Assembly (NCBI GenBank): GCA_002710215.1
Contig: PAJQ01000004.1
Span: 1 to 43,500 of the forward strand
DNA: 43,500 nt
Direction: 5' to 3'
DNA from: Chloroflexota bacterium
GTDB taxonomy: Bacteria > Chloroflexota > Dehalococcoidia > Lucifugimonadales > UBA3495
The notes beneath the pieces were generated by a model, which did not search any database, was not told where the DNA came from, and saw nothing but the letters and a program-made list of their open reading frames with translations. Positions within the stretch are counted from its first letter, which is position 1; every line of letters begins with the position of its first letter. Of the stretch, positions 15,713 through 23,607 are shown piece by piece. The translations under genes were made by a program, and so were the position numbers.

Positions 15713-17188
15713 TTGGCCGAAAACGTCAGAGTTAGATACGCGCCTAGTCCCACCGGCGAACCTCATATCGGCAATGTCCGTACCGCATTGTTCAATTGGC
15801 TGTTCGCCCGGCACCACGGTGGCAAGTTCATCGTTCGGGTTGAGGACACCGATCAAGAGCGGCTGGTGCCCGGCGCGGTGGACGCCATGCTGGACAGCCT
15901 GGAATGGCTGAACATCCAATGGGATGAGGGCCCTCGGGTAGGCGGCCCATACGCGCCCTATGTCCAGTCGGAACGCCTAATCATCTACCAGGATTTGGCG
16001 GGAAAGCTCGTCCTTCAAGGCCGCGCTTACCGTTGCTATTGCAGCCGGGAGAAGTTGGAACAGATGAGGCGGGAGCGCCGCGAGCAAGGGTTCGCCACCG
16101 GCCATGCCTGCCAATGCCGGGAGATGACCGAGCAGCAGCGGGTCGATGCCGAAGCTGCAACTGGCCCGCCGGTGGTTCGGTTTGGGATGCCCACCGAGGG
16201 AGTTACCAGGGTCCACGATCTGATCCGCGGCGACGTGGAATGGCAGAACGACCTGCAGGAAGACTTTATCATCCTCAAGTCCGACGGCTTCCCCACGTAC
16301 CACTTGGCGGTGGTGGCCGACGACCATTTCATGGAGATCAGCCACATAATGCGGGCAGAAGAATGGCTTCCCAGCACTCCCAGACACCTGCAATTGTTCG
16401 ACGCCCTGGGGTTTGAGCCTCCTCAGTTCGCCCACCTTCCCATGATTCTAGGCCCGGACCGGTCCAAGCTGTCCAAGCGCCACGGCGCCACGGCGGTATC
16501 GGAGTACCGGAATAAGGGTTTTCTGCCCGACGCGCTGATCAACTTCATGGTGCTGCTGGGCTGGTCGCTGGATGACAAGACCGAGGTCATGGCCCTGGAT
16601 ATGATCAAGGACAACTTCACTCTTGACCGGGTGACCAAGTCCGCCGCCATCTTCGACCAGGAAAAGCTGGAATGGATGAGCGGCGTCTATATCCGGGAGA
16701 TGTCTCCCAAGGAGTTGGCCGGGAACATGCTCCCCTTCCTAGAGAGAGACCTGCCGAAAGAATTGGTGCCGGTGGACCGCGACTATCTGGATAGTATCGC
16801 GCCTTTGATACAAGAACGGATCAAGCTGATGGAAACCGCGGCCGACTCCACTTTGTATTTCTTCGAAGAGCAACCGGAATATGATCCCTCCACCCTGATT
16901 CAAAAAGGCATGGAACCCCAGGGGACCCTGGACGCCCTAAAGTCGGCCCTAGCGTCGTTGAATTCAGCCCCCACTTTTGACCATGAATCCCTTGAGGCGT
17001 CGCTGAGGGCGACGGGTTTGGAGATCGGCGTCTCGCCGAGGCAGTTCTTTGGCGCTTTGCGGACGGCGGTAACCGGGAGGACGGCTACCCCTCCTTTGTT
17101 TGAAACTATGGAAGTGCTGGGCCGGGAACGGGTGTTGCGGCGGATGGAGTGGGCGGTCGAGCGGCTGGCCGGTGCCAATCTTATCTAA
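15713..17188 (+). CDS. gltX: Glutamyl-tRNA synthetase
   Basis: The 491-residue class I synthetase charges tRNA(Glu). Its HIGH-type motif is APSPTGEPHIGNVRTALFNW near residue 8 and the KMSKS-type motif is DRSKLSKRHGAT near residue 247, with the usual catalytic lid (CYCSREKLEQMRRERREQ) between. The C-terminal half has the all-helical anticodon-binding domain of bacterial GluRS. The start is TTG 15713, with GGAGGG about eight bases before it and the promoter at 15657-15685. glnS begins about 20 bp after its stop in the same direction, so the two are almost surely cotranscribed. With a dedicated GlnRS next door, this copy probably need not mischarge tRNA(Gln), but discrimination cannot be judged from the sequence alone. 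Confidence 0.97.
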   Translation: MAENVRVRYAPSPTGEPHIGNVRTALFNWLFARHHGGKFIVRVEDTDQERLVPGAVDAMLDSLEWLNIQWDEGPRVGGPYAPYVQSERLIIYQDLAGKLVLQGRAYRCYCSREKLEQMRRERREQGFATGHACQCREMTEQQRVDAEAATGPPVVRFGMPTEGVTRVHDLIRGDVEWQNDLQEDFIILKSDGFPTYHLAVVADDHFMEISHIMRAEEWLPSTPRHLQLFDALGFEPPQFAHLPMILGPDRSKLSKRHGATAVSEYRNKGFLPDALINFMVLLGWSLDDKTEVMALDMIKDNFTLDRVTKSAAIFDQEKLEWMSGVYIREMSPKELAGNMLPFLERDLPKELVPVDRDYLDSIAPLIQERIKLMETAADSTLYFFEEQPEYDPSTLIQKGMEPQGTLDALKSALASLNSAPTFDHESLEASLRATGLEIGVSPRQFFGALRTAVTGRTATPPLFETMEVLGRERVLRRMEWAVERLAGANLI

Positions 17189-17209
17189 TCAATATCGAGG
17201 CCAATGCCT

Positions 17210-18916
17210 ATGAGCACCCCCGATCCAGTTCCTTCCTCGGACTTCATCCGCAACATCGTCGAAGATGACAACCGTTCCGGCAAGTACGGTGGCCGGGTTG
17301 TCACCCGATTTCCTCCGGAACCCAACGGATATCTGCACATCGGCCACGCCAAGTCCATCTGCCTAAACTTCGGACTCGCCGCCGAGCACGCAGGCGGTAT
17401 CTGCCACCTGCGTTTCGATGATACTAATCCGGCCAGGGAGGACGTTGAGTACGTCGACTCCATCATGGAGGACGTGCGCTGGCTGGGCTGGGATTGGGGC
17501 GGCCATCTGTACTATGCCTCGGATTATTTTGAACAATTATTCGATTATGCCGTCCAGTTGATCAAAGAGGGCAAGGCCTACGTCTGCGACCTCAGGGCCC
17601 AGGAGATGAGGGAGTACCGTGGGACCTTGACCGAGCCGGGCAGAGACAGCCCTCACCGTGAACGCTCCATCGAAGAGAACATGGATCTGTTCCAGCAGAT
17701 GCGGGACGGGGAGTTCGAAGACGGAGCAAGGGTGTTGCGGGCCAAGATTGACATGGCCTCGCCCAACGTGAATCTGCGTGACCCGGTGCTATACCGGATA
17801 TTGAATACGGAGCATCACCGGACGGGCGCCCAGTGGTGTATCTATCCGACGTACGATTTCGCCCATGGCCAATCGGATTCCATCGAGAAGATCACTCATT
17901 CTGTGTGCACCCTTGAATTTGAGGACCACCGGCCGCTATACGACTGGTTCCTGGACGAACTGGACGTGTACCACCCGCAGCAGATCGAATTCGCGCGACT
18001 CAACATCAGCTACACAACGTTAAGCAAGCGGAGGCTGCGTGAATTGGTGGAGGAGGGCTATGTCACCGGTTGGAACGACCCTCGCATGCCCACGTTGTCC
18101 GGGTTGCGTCGGCGTGGCTACACTCCACTCTCGATTCGAAACTTTTGCGATCGAGTCGGCGTAGCAAAGCGGAACTCGATCGTTGATCTAGCATTGTTGG
18201 AGCATAGCGTTCGGGAAGATTTGAACCAGACGTCCCCTCGTGTAATGGCTGTGTTGAAACCCCTTCGAGTGGTCATCGACAACTACCCCGAGGAACAGAC
18301 CCAGGAGTTCGAGGCGGTTAACAACCCCGAAGACCCGTCCATGGGGTCGCGAAAAGTGCCCTTTTCCCGAGTCATTTACGTCGAACAAGATGACTTTCGA
18401 GAAGACCCGCCCCGCCGCTTTTACCGTCTGTCGCCGGGGCGCGAAGTGCGGTTGCGCTACGCCTGCTACATCACCTGCGTCAGTGTGGTTAAGGACGAGA
18501 CGACTGGGGAGGTGGTGGAACTGCACTGCACCTACGACCCCGAGTCCCTGGGCGGCTCATCGCCCGATGGACGCCGGGTGCAGGCTACCTTGCATTGGGT
18601 GTCCGCCGCCCATTCGGTGGATGCCGAGGTGCGCCTATACGAGCATTTGTTTGCTACCGCGGAACCCGGCAGCGGCGAGGACGACGACGCCGATTACAAG
18701 AGCGACTTGAACCCGGACTCCCTCACAGTATTGACCTCATGCAAAGTCGAACCCAGCTTGGCCGAGGCAGCCCCGGGCAGCCGGTACCAGTTTGAACGGC
18801 AAGGATATTTCTGCGTCGACACGGTTGATTCCACCAACGGAAACCTGGTCTTCAACCGCACCGTTCCACTACGCGACAGTTGGGCGCGAATCGAGCAGGC
18901 GGGGAAGCAGGGTTAG
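17210..18916 (+). CDS. glnS: Glutaminyl-tRNA synthetase
   Basis: GlnRS charges tRNA(Gln) directly. The protein has the family catalytic domain: [24 protein letters not shown] (HIGH motif), [53 protein letters not shown] and the KMSKS-like [13 protein letters not shown]. The C-terminal half is the two-beta-barrel anticodon-binding region (for example [28 protein letters not shown]). Length is close to that of bacterial GlnRS. I prefer the ATG at 17210, nine bases after GAGG; an in-frame ATG at 17204 is six bases closer. It follows gltX with a short gap. Many Chloroflexota use the GatCAB route instead, so the presence of GlnRS here is informative, though not exclusive. Confidence 0.97.
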   Translation: MSTPDPVPSSDFIRNIVEDDNRSGKYGGRVVTRFPPEPNGYLHIGHAKSICLNFGLAAEHAGGICHLRFDDTNPAREDVEYVDSIMEDVRWLGWDWGGHLYYASDYFEQLFDYAVQLIKEGKAYVCDLRAQEMREYRGTLTEPGRDSPHRERSIEENMDLFQQMRDGEFEDGARVLRAKIDMASPNVNLRDPVLYRILNTEHHRTGAQWCIYPTYDFAHGQSDSIEKITHSVCTLEFEDHRPLYDWFLDELDVYHPQQIEFARLNISYTTLSKRRLRELVEEGYVTGWNDPRMPTLSGLRRRGYTPLSIRNFCDRVGVAKRNSIVDLALLEHSVREDLNQTSPRVMAVLKPLRVVIDNYPEEQTQEFEAVNNPEDPSMGSRKVPFSRVIYVEQDDFREDPPRRFYRLSPGREVRLRYACYITCVSVVKDETTGEVVELHCTYDPESLGGSSPDGRRVQATLHWVSAAHSVDAEVRLYEHLFATAEPGSGEDDDADYKSDLNPDSLTVLTSCKVEPSLAEAAPGSRYQFERQGYFCVDTVDSTNGNLVFNRTVPLRDSWARIEQAGKQG

Positions 18917-19056
18917 CAGGTTCAACGAGTGGTGTGTGGGATGACTCCCATCTTAAGCTTCTCCCACGACATGCGGCATATCTTGATGTTACGAAGAATT
19001 AGGTGTTGCCATCGTCCTACGTTACTGGGTTGCCAGCAAACATAGAGATATTTAAT

Positions 19057-19283
19057 ATGCCACGAAGGTATACGCCACGGGAAGTAGAGAGAATCGTCAG
19101 GCGCCTTGGTTGGGAATTTAGCCACCAAACTGGTAGCCATGTGATTTACACGAAGCCAGGTTTTCCCACGTCGTTATTCCCGAAAGCCGGTCCCAGGTCC
19201 GGGTTGGAACACTAGCCAGCGTCTGCCGCCAACTCGGAGTGACCCGCTTTGAGTTTGATAAAATAGCTCTAGAGGTACTGTAA
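19057..19283 (+). pseudogene. hicA: HicA-type mRNA interferase toxin, frameshifted
   Basis: The N-terminal half reads MPRRYTPREVERIVRRLGW... then GSHVIYTKPG, the HicA double-stranded-RNA-binding-like core with its catalytic His. After the TTTT run at 19161-19164 the frame goes to an early stop near 19215. The other frame continues as SHVVIPESRSQVRVGTLASVCRQLGVTRFEFDKIA, a normal HicA C-terminus. Adding one T to the run restores a protein of about 76 residues ending at 19283. HicA cleaves mRNA and is silenced by HicB, whose ATG overlaps the HicA stop by one base (TAATG). The break may be an inactivating mutation or a sequence error. Confidence 0.85.
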
Positions 19284-19567
19284 TGGTCAAGCAAAAGTTT
19301 ACCGTGTTCTTGATGCCTGCAGATGAGGGGGGTTACCAAGTAATATTTCCCTATTACCCCAACTGCACCACCGACGGGGATACGCTCCAGGAAGCTCTTG
19401 ACCATGCCAAAGAGGCCATGGAGGGCATCCTAGAGGCTGACGTAAAGACCGGGGGGGATCCGGTTCCTCACTACGTCTACGCTGAACATGTAGTCGTTGG
19501 GATGGTTGACATCGAGGTTCCCGAGGAGCTCGTTGAACCATTGGAGGAAGCGGCCGCGCCGGCTTGA
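19283..19567 (+). CDS. hicB: HicB-type antitoxin
   Basis: The 94-residue protein has the HicB partial-RNase-H-like fold: KFTVFLMPADEGGYQVIFPYYPNCTTDGDTLQEALDHAKEAMEGILE, with a GGYQV..P.YPNC..DGDT motif. It binds and neutralises HicA. No C-terminal DNA-binding domain is visible; the tail DIEVPEELVEPLEEAAAPA is acidic and short. That suggests a form without autonomous transcriptional repression, like short HicB proteins in other phyla. It overlaps the HicA stop by one base, so the pair is translationally coupled. It ends about 35 bp before the convergent NHL gene. Confidence 0.88.
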   Translation: MVKQKFTVFLMPADEGGYQVIFPYYPNCTTDGDTLQEALDHAKEAMEGILEADVKTGGDPVPHYVYAEHVVVGMVDIEVPEELVEPLEEAAAPA

Positions 19568-19601
19568 ATTCCGTTACCCCTTTGGTCAAAATACAGCGGG
19601 C

Positions 19602-20621
19602 CTAACTTCCCCGCCGGTAAATCTGCAGCCGGTGGCGGAGGCTGTCCACTATGTATATCCGTCCCTGGCCGTCTAGCTTGACGGATGTCGGTCCCCAAAG
19701 CAGCTTTTCCACATTGGCCGACGTTTCCCGGTGGCGGTCGCTTCGGGGGTTGACTTCCGGCTCTAGATCGGCCGCCAGTCGGGCCGCCCCTTCGTCGGGG
19801 TTAGCCTCGAAATAGGCGGTGGCCCAGGTAGAAGTCACCGAGTCGCCCCGGAAACAGGCGAGAACCTGTCCTGAGGGACTCAATACCTGGACCCGCTCGT
19901 TGCCCCAGTCGCAAACGTATATGTTTCCGTCTGGGTCCACGGCCAGGCCCGACGGGCGTTTGAACTGCCCTTCCCCGTCTCCGGAGCTACCCCATTGGGC
20001 CAGATAGCGTCCCGACGGGTCGAACTTTTGTACCCGGTCGTTGCGCCAGTCGGACACGTAAACGTCTCCGTTGCCGTCCAATGCGACGCCCCAGGGCATG
20101 TTGAACTGGCCGGGACCGTCCCCTTCCTCGCCCCAATTGCCCAGGAAGGCACCGTCCTTGCCGAATTTCTGGACCCGGTGGTTCAAGGAGTCGGTCAGGT
20201 AGATGTTGTCTTCGGAGTCGAAGACCATGGCCGAAGGCCGGTCCAGTTGACCGTCTCGGGGCCCTTGCTCGCCCCACTGTCCCAGAAGTTCACCCGATTT
20301 GGTAAATATGGACACACGTTGCAGGGCTTCGTCGGCCACGTAAAGGCGGTCATCGCTATCGAAAGCCAAGGCGCTGGGCCACCAGAACTCGCCGTCGCCG
20401 GTGCCCCCAGTCCCTAACTCCCCCAGGTAGTCCTCGTCCACGGTGCACATGACCACCCGCTTGTAGGGCATGCGAAGCGCTGTTTCAGGTCCGGCCCGGT
20501 TCAGTACGTAAAGTATGCCCTGGGAATCCAATGCCACGTCCACCGGGTTATTGAAGCCCCGTCCCTGGTTGGCTAGGAATCCGACGGTGTGGCTGTAGGT
20601 GAAAGTGGTCGTAGCGGTCAT
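19602..20621 (-). CDS. NHL-repeat beta-propeller protein
   Basis: The protein of about 339 residues is a run of NHL repeats, for example FNNPVDVALDSQGILYVLNRAGP, WWPSALAFDSDDRLYVADEALQRV, DRPSAMVFDSEDNIYLTDSLNHRVQKF, FNMPWGVALDGNGDVYVSDWRNDRVQKF and FKRPSGLAVDPDGNIYVCDWGNERVQVL, with a sixth blade at WGPTSVKLDGQGRIYIVDSLRHRLQ. Six blades make a complete propeller. No signal peptide is visible, so it may be cytoplasmic. I choose ATG 20621 over an in-frame GTG at 20633. No enzyme motif is present; such propellers bind proteins or nucleic acids. It lies downstream of the DUF1800 gene on the same strand, across repeat copy 5. Confidence 0.9.
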   Translation of the reverse strand: MTATTTFTYSHTVGFLANQGRGFNNPVDVALDSQGILYVLNRAGPETALRMPYKRVVMCTVDEDYLGELGTGGTGDGEFWWPSALAFDSDDRLYVADEALQRVSIFTKSGELLGQWGEQGPRDGQLDRPSAMVFDSEDNIYLTDSLNHRVQKFGKDGAFLGNWGEEGDGPGQFNMPWGVALDGNGDVYVSDWRNDRVQKFDPSGRYLAQWGSSGDGEGQFKRPSGLAVDPDGNIYVCDWGNERVQVLSPSGQVLACFRGDSVTSTWATAYFEANPDEGAARLAADLEPEVNPRSDRHRETSANVEKLLWGPTSVKLDGQGRIYIVDSLRHRLQIYRRGS

Positions 20622-20623
20622 TG

Positions 20624-20703
20624 TTGATAGCACTCAGCCATCAGCTTTCAGCCGTTCGGACCTATTCGACCCCTGATAGCTGACTGCTGACCGCTGATAG
20701 CTC
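20624..20703. repeat. Intergenic repeat of the TCAGC/GCTGA family, copy 5
   Basis: Words cagccatcagctttcagcc (left) and ctgatagctgactgctgaccgctgatagc (right) occupy nearly the whole 80 bp between the NHL and DUF1800 genes, in the arrangement seen in copies 1-4. Confidence 0.8.
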
Positions 20704-20705
20704 CT

Positions 20706-22106
20706 CTATGCCAGTTGGTATTCCCGGGTAGCCACTATTAGTTGCAGCATGTCGGCCACTCTTTGCTCGGAGCAGGCTACCAACTCGTCGCGGTCGAAGC
20801 GCAGGTCTCCTTGGGACGCGGCGTATCCGGTTAGATGGCGGTTCGTGGCCTCCGTCACCTTCACGCCTCCGGCCAGGTCTAGGCAGCGGTCCACGAAATC
20901 CTGGGGAGATAGAACATCCTGCCCATCCCGCATGCGGCGGATGATCTCCTTGACCCCGGCCAAGCCGGTATTTCCGACCTCTTGGGCCGCCGAGTTTATC
21001 CGTTCGACCAGGCTGCCGGTATCGATCCACTCAGTACCGGTGTGCCAGCCTTCAACCGAAGGCGGGTTCAAGATTTCCTGGCCCATGAAGTTGGCGTCCA
21101 TGGCCAGGCCGACGATGCTCCAGTCGGTGGTGCGGTGGCTTCCGGCCAACCGTGCGGTCCCCGCCACCATCTCCGCCGGGCTCTTGACCCGGGCGAAGCG
21201 GACCTGTTCCGAGCGGAAGAAACCGGAAAGAAACATGGTCCGCAGCACCGATTCTATGTTTCCGTGAGACCGTTGGAACTCGTCGGCCAGGGTTTGTATC
21301 GCTGCTTCGTCGGGAGTATCTGAGACGAAGAAATCGTAAAGTTTGCTGGCGACGAACCAGGCACACGCCGGCTGGGCGCAGATTATATCGATGACGTCTT
21401 CCCCGTTGAACCGGCCGGTCTGTCCCAAAAAGATCTTGGTGGTGTCGTCGTGGTCTTCCGGGTCGTAAACAAATTGCCAGTCTAGCCGCCCGTGGGGCCA
21501 GATGGAGTCCCGCGATGCCCGTATGCTCATGTAGTCGGCATTGGCGATCGTCCAACCAGTGAAGGCCCGGGCGCAGGATTTGACATCGTCCTCGGTGTAG
21601 TTGCCGATGCCCATGGAGAACAACTCCAGCAACTCCCGCCCAAAGTTTTCGTTGGGGGCCGCTTTGTGGTTGTCCTTGTTGTCCAGCCAAAAGATCATCG
21701 CCGGGTCTCTGGCCAGTTCCAGCAATAAGGTTCGGAAGGACCCGAGACCGCTGCGGCGGAATATATTGGTCTGGTTTACCACGCCCTTGGCGTGATTAAG
21801 CTTGCCGTAGGCGGTGGCGAACAGACCATGCCAAAAGAGGGTGATCTTCTCTTGCAGGGGAAAAGGCGTGTTGATCATGCGGTACAGCCAGTAAGCTTGA
21901 GAGCTTTCGATGAGCATCAGGCTGTTTTGGTCGATGTGGTAGCGCCGGACCACATCGTCGTCCAGAGGCGGGGCTTGGTCAGGGTGTAGCAGCTTCTCGA
22001 CCGTGGCCTCGTAGCCCAGTTCCAGGTACTCATCCAACTCCTTGGGAGTAGCTCCGAATCCAGCCCGCCGTAGTAGATGGGCGGTCAGCGCCTTTTGTTC
22101 GTCCAT
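20706..22106 (-). CDS. DUF1800 domain protein
   Basis: The protein of about 466 residues matches the DUF1800 family: AHLLRRAGFGATPKELDEYLELGYEATVEKLL at the N-terminus, INTPFPLQEKITLFWHGLFATAYGKL in the middle, DNKDNHKAAPNENFGRELLELFSMGIGNYTEDDVKSCARAFTGW, and PPSVEGWHTGTEWIDTGSLVERINSA at the C-terminus. DUF1800 genes often lie beside DUF1501 (sulfatase-like) genes and their role is unknown. No DUF1501 gene is next to this one; the NHL-repeat gene follows. I choose ATG 22106 because GGGAGGGG lies about nine bases upstream and the family begins there. No signal peptide is evident. Confidence 0.9.
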   Translation of the reverse strand: MDEQKALTAHLLRRAGFGATPKELDEYLELGYEATVEKLLHPDQAPPLDDDVVRRYHIDQNSLMLIESSQAYWLYRMINTPFPLQEKITLFWHGLFATAYGKLNHAKGVVNQTNIFRRSGLGSFRTLLLELARDPAMIFWLDNKDNHKAAPNENFGRELLELFSMGIGNYTEDDVKSCARAFTGWTIANADYMSIRASRDSIWPHGRLDWQFVYDPEDHDDTTKIFLGQTGRFNGEDVIDIICAQPACAWFVASKLYDFFVSDTPDEAAIQTLADEFQRSHGNIESVLRTMFLSGFFRSEQVRFARVKSPAEMVAGTARLAGSHRTTDWSIVGLAMDANFMGQEILNPPSVEGWHTGTEWIDTGSLVERINSAAQEVGNTGLAGVKEIIRRMRDGQDVLSPQDFVDRCLDLAGGVKVTEATNRHLTGYAASQGDLRFDRDELVACSEQRVADMLQLIVATREYQLA

Positions 22107-22666
22107 GATTTTGGCCCCCCTCCCGATGGCTGTTAGTGATTGCCCCGTATTATATGGCATGTATGGGAATTCAACCGTATTTTGCTGGCTGGTAGTATAG
22201 CATCAGACTCCGCGTCCCGGCCTAGATTTAACAAGAGTCTGCTCGAAATGGCGCGGGTAGGGCATCAAGCTTCGATGGCATAAAAATTAAATTACGTCCA
22301 GGTTTGTTAAAAGTTTTATATTATTTTAGAATTCAATTGAATATTCGACCAAAAACCCCTTGACAAAGACCGACTAATAGCGTTTATTTACACAATGGCT
22401 TGGGAAAGGGTGTAAATTGGGGTGGATGACATTATGATACGAGGTGGAAGCAAGAATTAAAACACCTATATTTTTTGGGAAAAGTATTAAAACTCGTCTA
22501 ATTTTCGCGGGCCCCGGCCAAAGGCGTTCCTAGTAATCCTGGTTAGGTCGCCCTCAATTACGGTAGATAAGTCATAATTGATTTTATTTTTTTCATTCCA
22601 GAAAGGGACGGCATCGGGCGGGGAGCGAATTCCAAATAATTTCGCAGAAGGGGTTTGGGTGTAAAG
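22107..22666. other. AT-rich intergenic region between DUF1800 and MBL-fold genes
   Basis: About 560 bp separates two divergent genes, and 22260-22600 is markedly AT-richer than its surroundings. I see one good promoter (22360-22388) facing the metallo-beta-lactamase gene, and no credible small gene, tRNA or hairpin of known kind. It could be a horizontally acquired or regulatory stretch; nothing further can be supported. Confidence 0.6.
22360..22388 (+). promoter_or_regulatory. Sigma-70-type promoter upstream of the MBL-fold gene
   Basis: TTGACA (22360-22365) and TTTATT (22383-22388) are separated by 17 bases. It lies about 280 bp before the gene start, giving a long leader if used. Confidence 0.55.
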
Positions 22667-23497
22667 ATGATGTCGACAGCTGTAAAGGTTCTTAGCGACG
22701 GAGTTATCAAACTGGACGGAGGTTCCATGTTTGGGCAGGTGCCCAAGATGGCCTGGGAAAATAGTGTGGTGACGGACCGAAAAAACCGCATGACCCTGGG
22801 TCTCAACTGTCTTCTTCTTCAGATCAGCGGACAGAACATCCTGGTGGATACCGGAGTCGGCACTAAAGACGCCGAGAATGACAAGGAAACCCTGGGCCTG
22901 GTGCCCAGCCGTTTACTCAAAGGCCTAAAGAGCATGGGTATGGGCCCCAAGGACATCCATGCCGTGGTGCTTACCCATCTTCATTTCGATCACAGTGGCG
23001 GGTGCACCCGGTTGGACCGGGCGGGGAACACAGTGCCCACTTTCCCCAAGGCCACATACTACGTTCAAGAGGCCTGCTGGGACGAGGCCTGCAATCCCAA
23101 CGAACGGTGCCACGTCACCAATCGGGCGGACAACTTCCTTCCCATTGAGGAGCGCGGTCAATTAGAGCTCCTAGACGGCGACTGTGAAATCATGCCGGGC
23201 CTGAACGTCATCGTCACCGACGGTCACGCCAAAGGCCACCAAATGGTCATGGTCAACCATGGCGGCGAGAGGATAGTGTTCCTGTGGGACATCGTGCCCA
23301 CGCCGCACCACCTGAATCTGGGAGTTATCTCGGCGTTTGACAACTCTCCGGAGACTACCTTGGAGCGGAAGCGGGACCTGCTCGCTGAGGCCGAGAAGCA
23401 GGGATGGTTGCTGGTCTTCTCCCACGGCCACGACGTGAGGGCAGGCTACCTGGAACGGAAAGCAGACACCGGATACCTGCGTCCCGTCGAACTGTAA
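22667..23497 (+). CDS. Metallo-beta-lactamase-fold hydrolase
   Basis: This 276-residue protein carries the MBL metal motif LTHLHFDHSGG (HxHxDH) near residue 100, preceded by the strand ILVDTGVGT. Later candidate metal ligands are the His of VTDGHAKGHQMV, the Asp of FLWDIVPTPHH and the His of FSHGHDV. The layout fits the lactonase/quorum-quenching-like MBL group and metal-dependent hydrolases such as glyoxalase II relatives. The substrate cannot be told. I use the ATG at 22667, though an in-frame TTG at 22655 is possible. A strong terminator follows 40 bp after the stop. It is apparently monocistronic, with an AT-rich leader. Confidence 0.9.
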   Translation: MMSTAVKVLSDGVIKLDGGSMFGQVPKMAWENSVVTDRKNRMTLGLNCLLLQISGQNILVDTGVGTKDAENDKETLGLVPSRLLKGLKSMGMGPKDIHAVVLTHLHFDHSGGCTRLDRAGNTVPTFPKATYYVQEACWDEACNPNERCHVTNRADNFLPIEERGQLELLDGDCEIMPGLNVIVTDGHAKGHQMVMVNHGGERIVFLWDIVPTPHHLNLGVISAFDNSPETTLERKRDLLAEAEKQGWLLVFSHGHDVRAGYLERKADTGYLRPVEL

Positions 23498-23536
23498 AAC
23501 TCTCGCGGCCCTTACGGGCACTTACCACGGATTTTG

Positions 23537-23588
23537 CGGCTGCCTACCGGGCTTGAAGAAGCCTTGATAGGCAGCCGTTGCTTTTTGT
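23537..23588 (+). terminator. Rho-independent terminator after the MBL-fold gene
   Basis: CGGCTGCCTA (23537-23546) and TAGGCAGCCG (23568-23577) pair perfectly, with an inner GGCTT/AAGCC stem, and are followed by ttgctttttg. It could also serve the convergent mtaB transcript in part. Confidence 0.85.
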
Positions 23589-23607
23589 GCTTATCGAATG
23601 GCCCCAG

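Noticed and set aside
19057-19283. Programmed ribosomal frameshifting in hicA
   Set aside because: No slippery heptamer with a downstream structure is visible, and programmed frameshifting is not a known HicA feature. A missing base in the run is simpler.
23498-23607. A small gene in the gap after the MBL-fold gene
   Set aside because: The gap is occupied by a strong terminator hairpin and lacks a start with a ribosome binding site.
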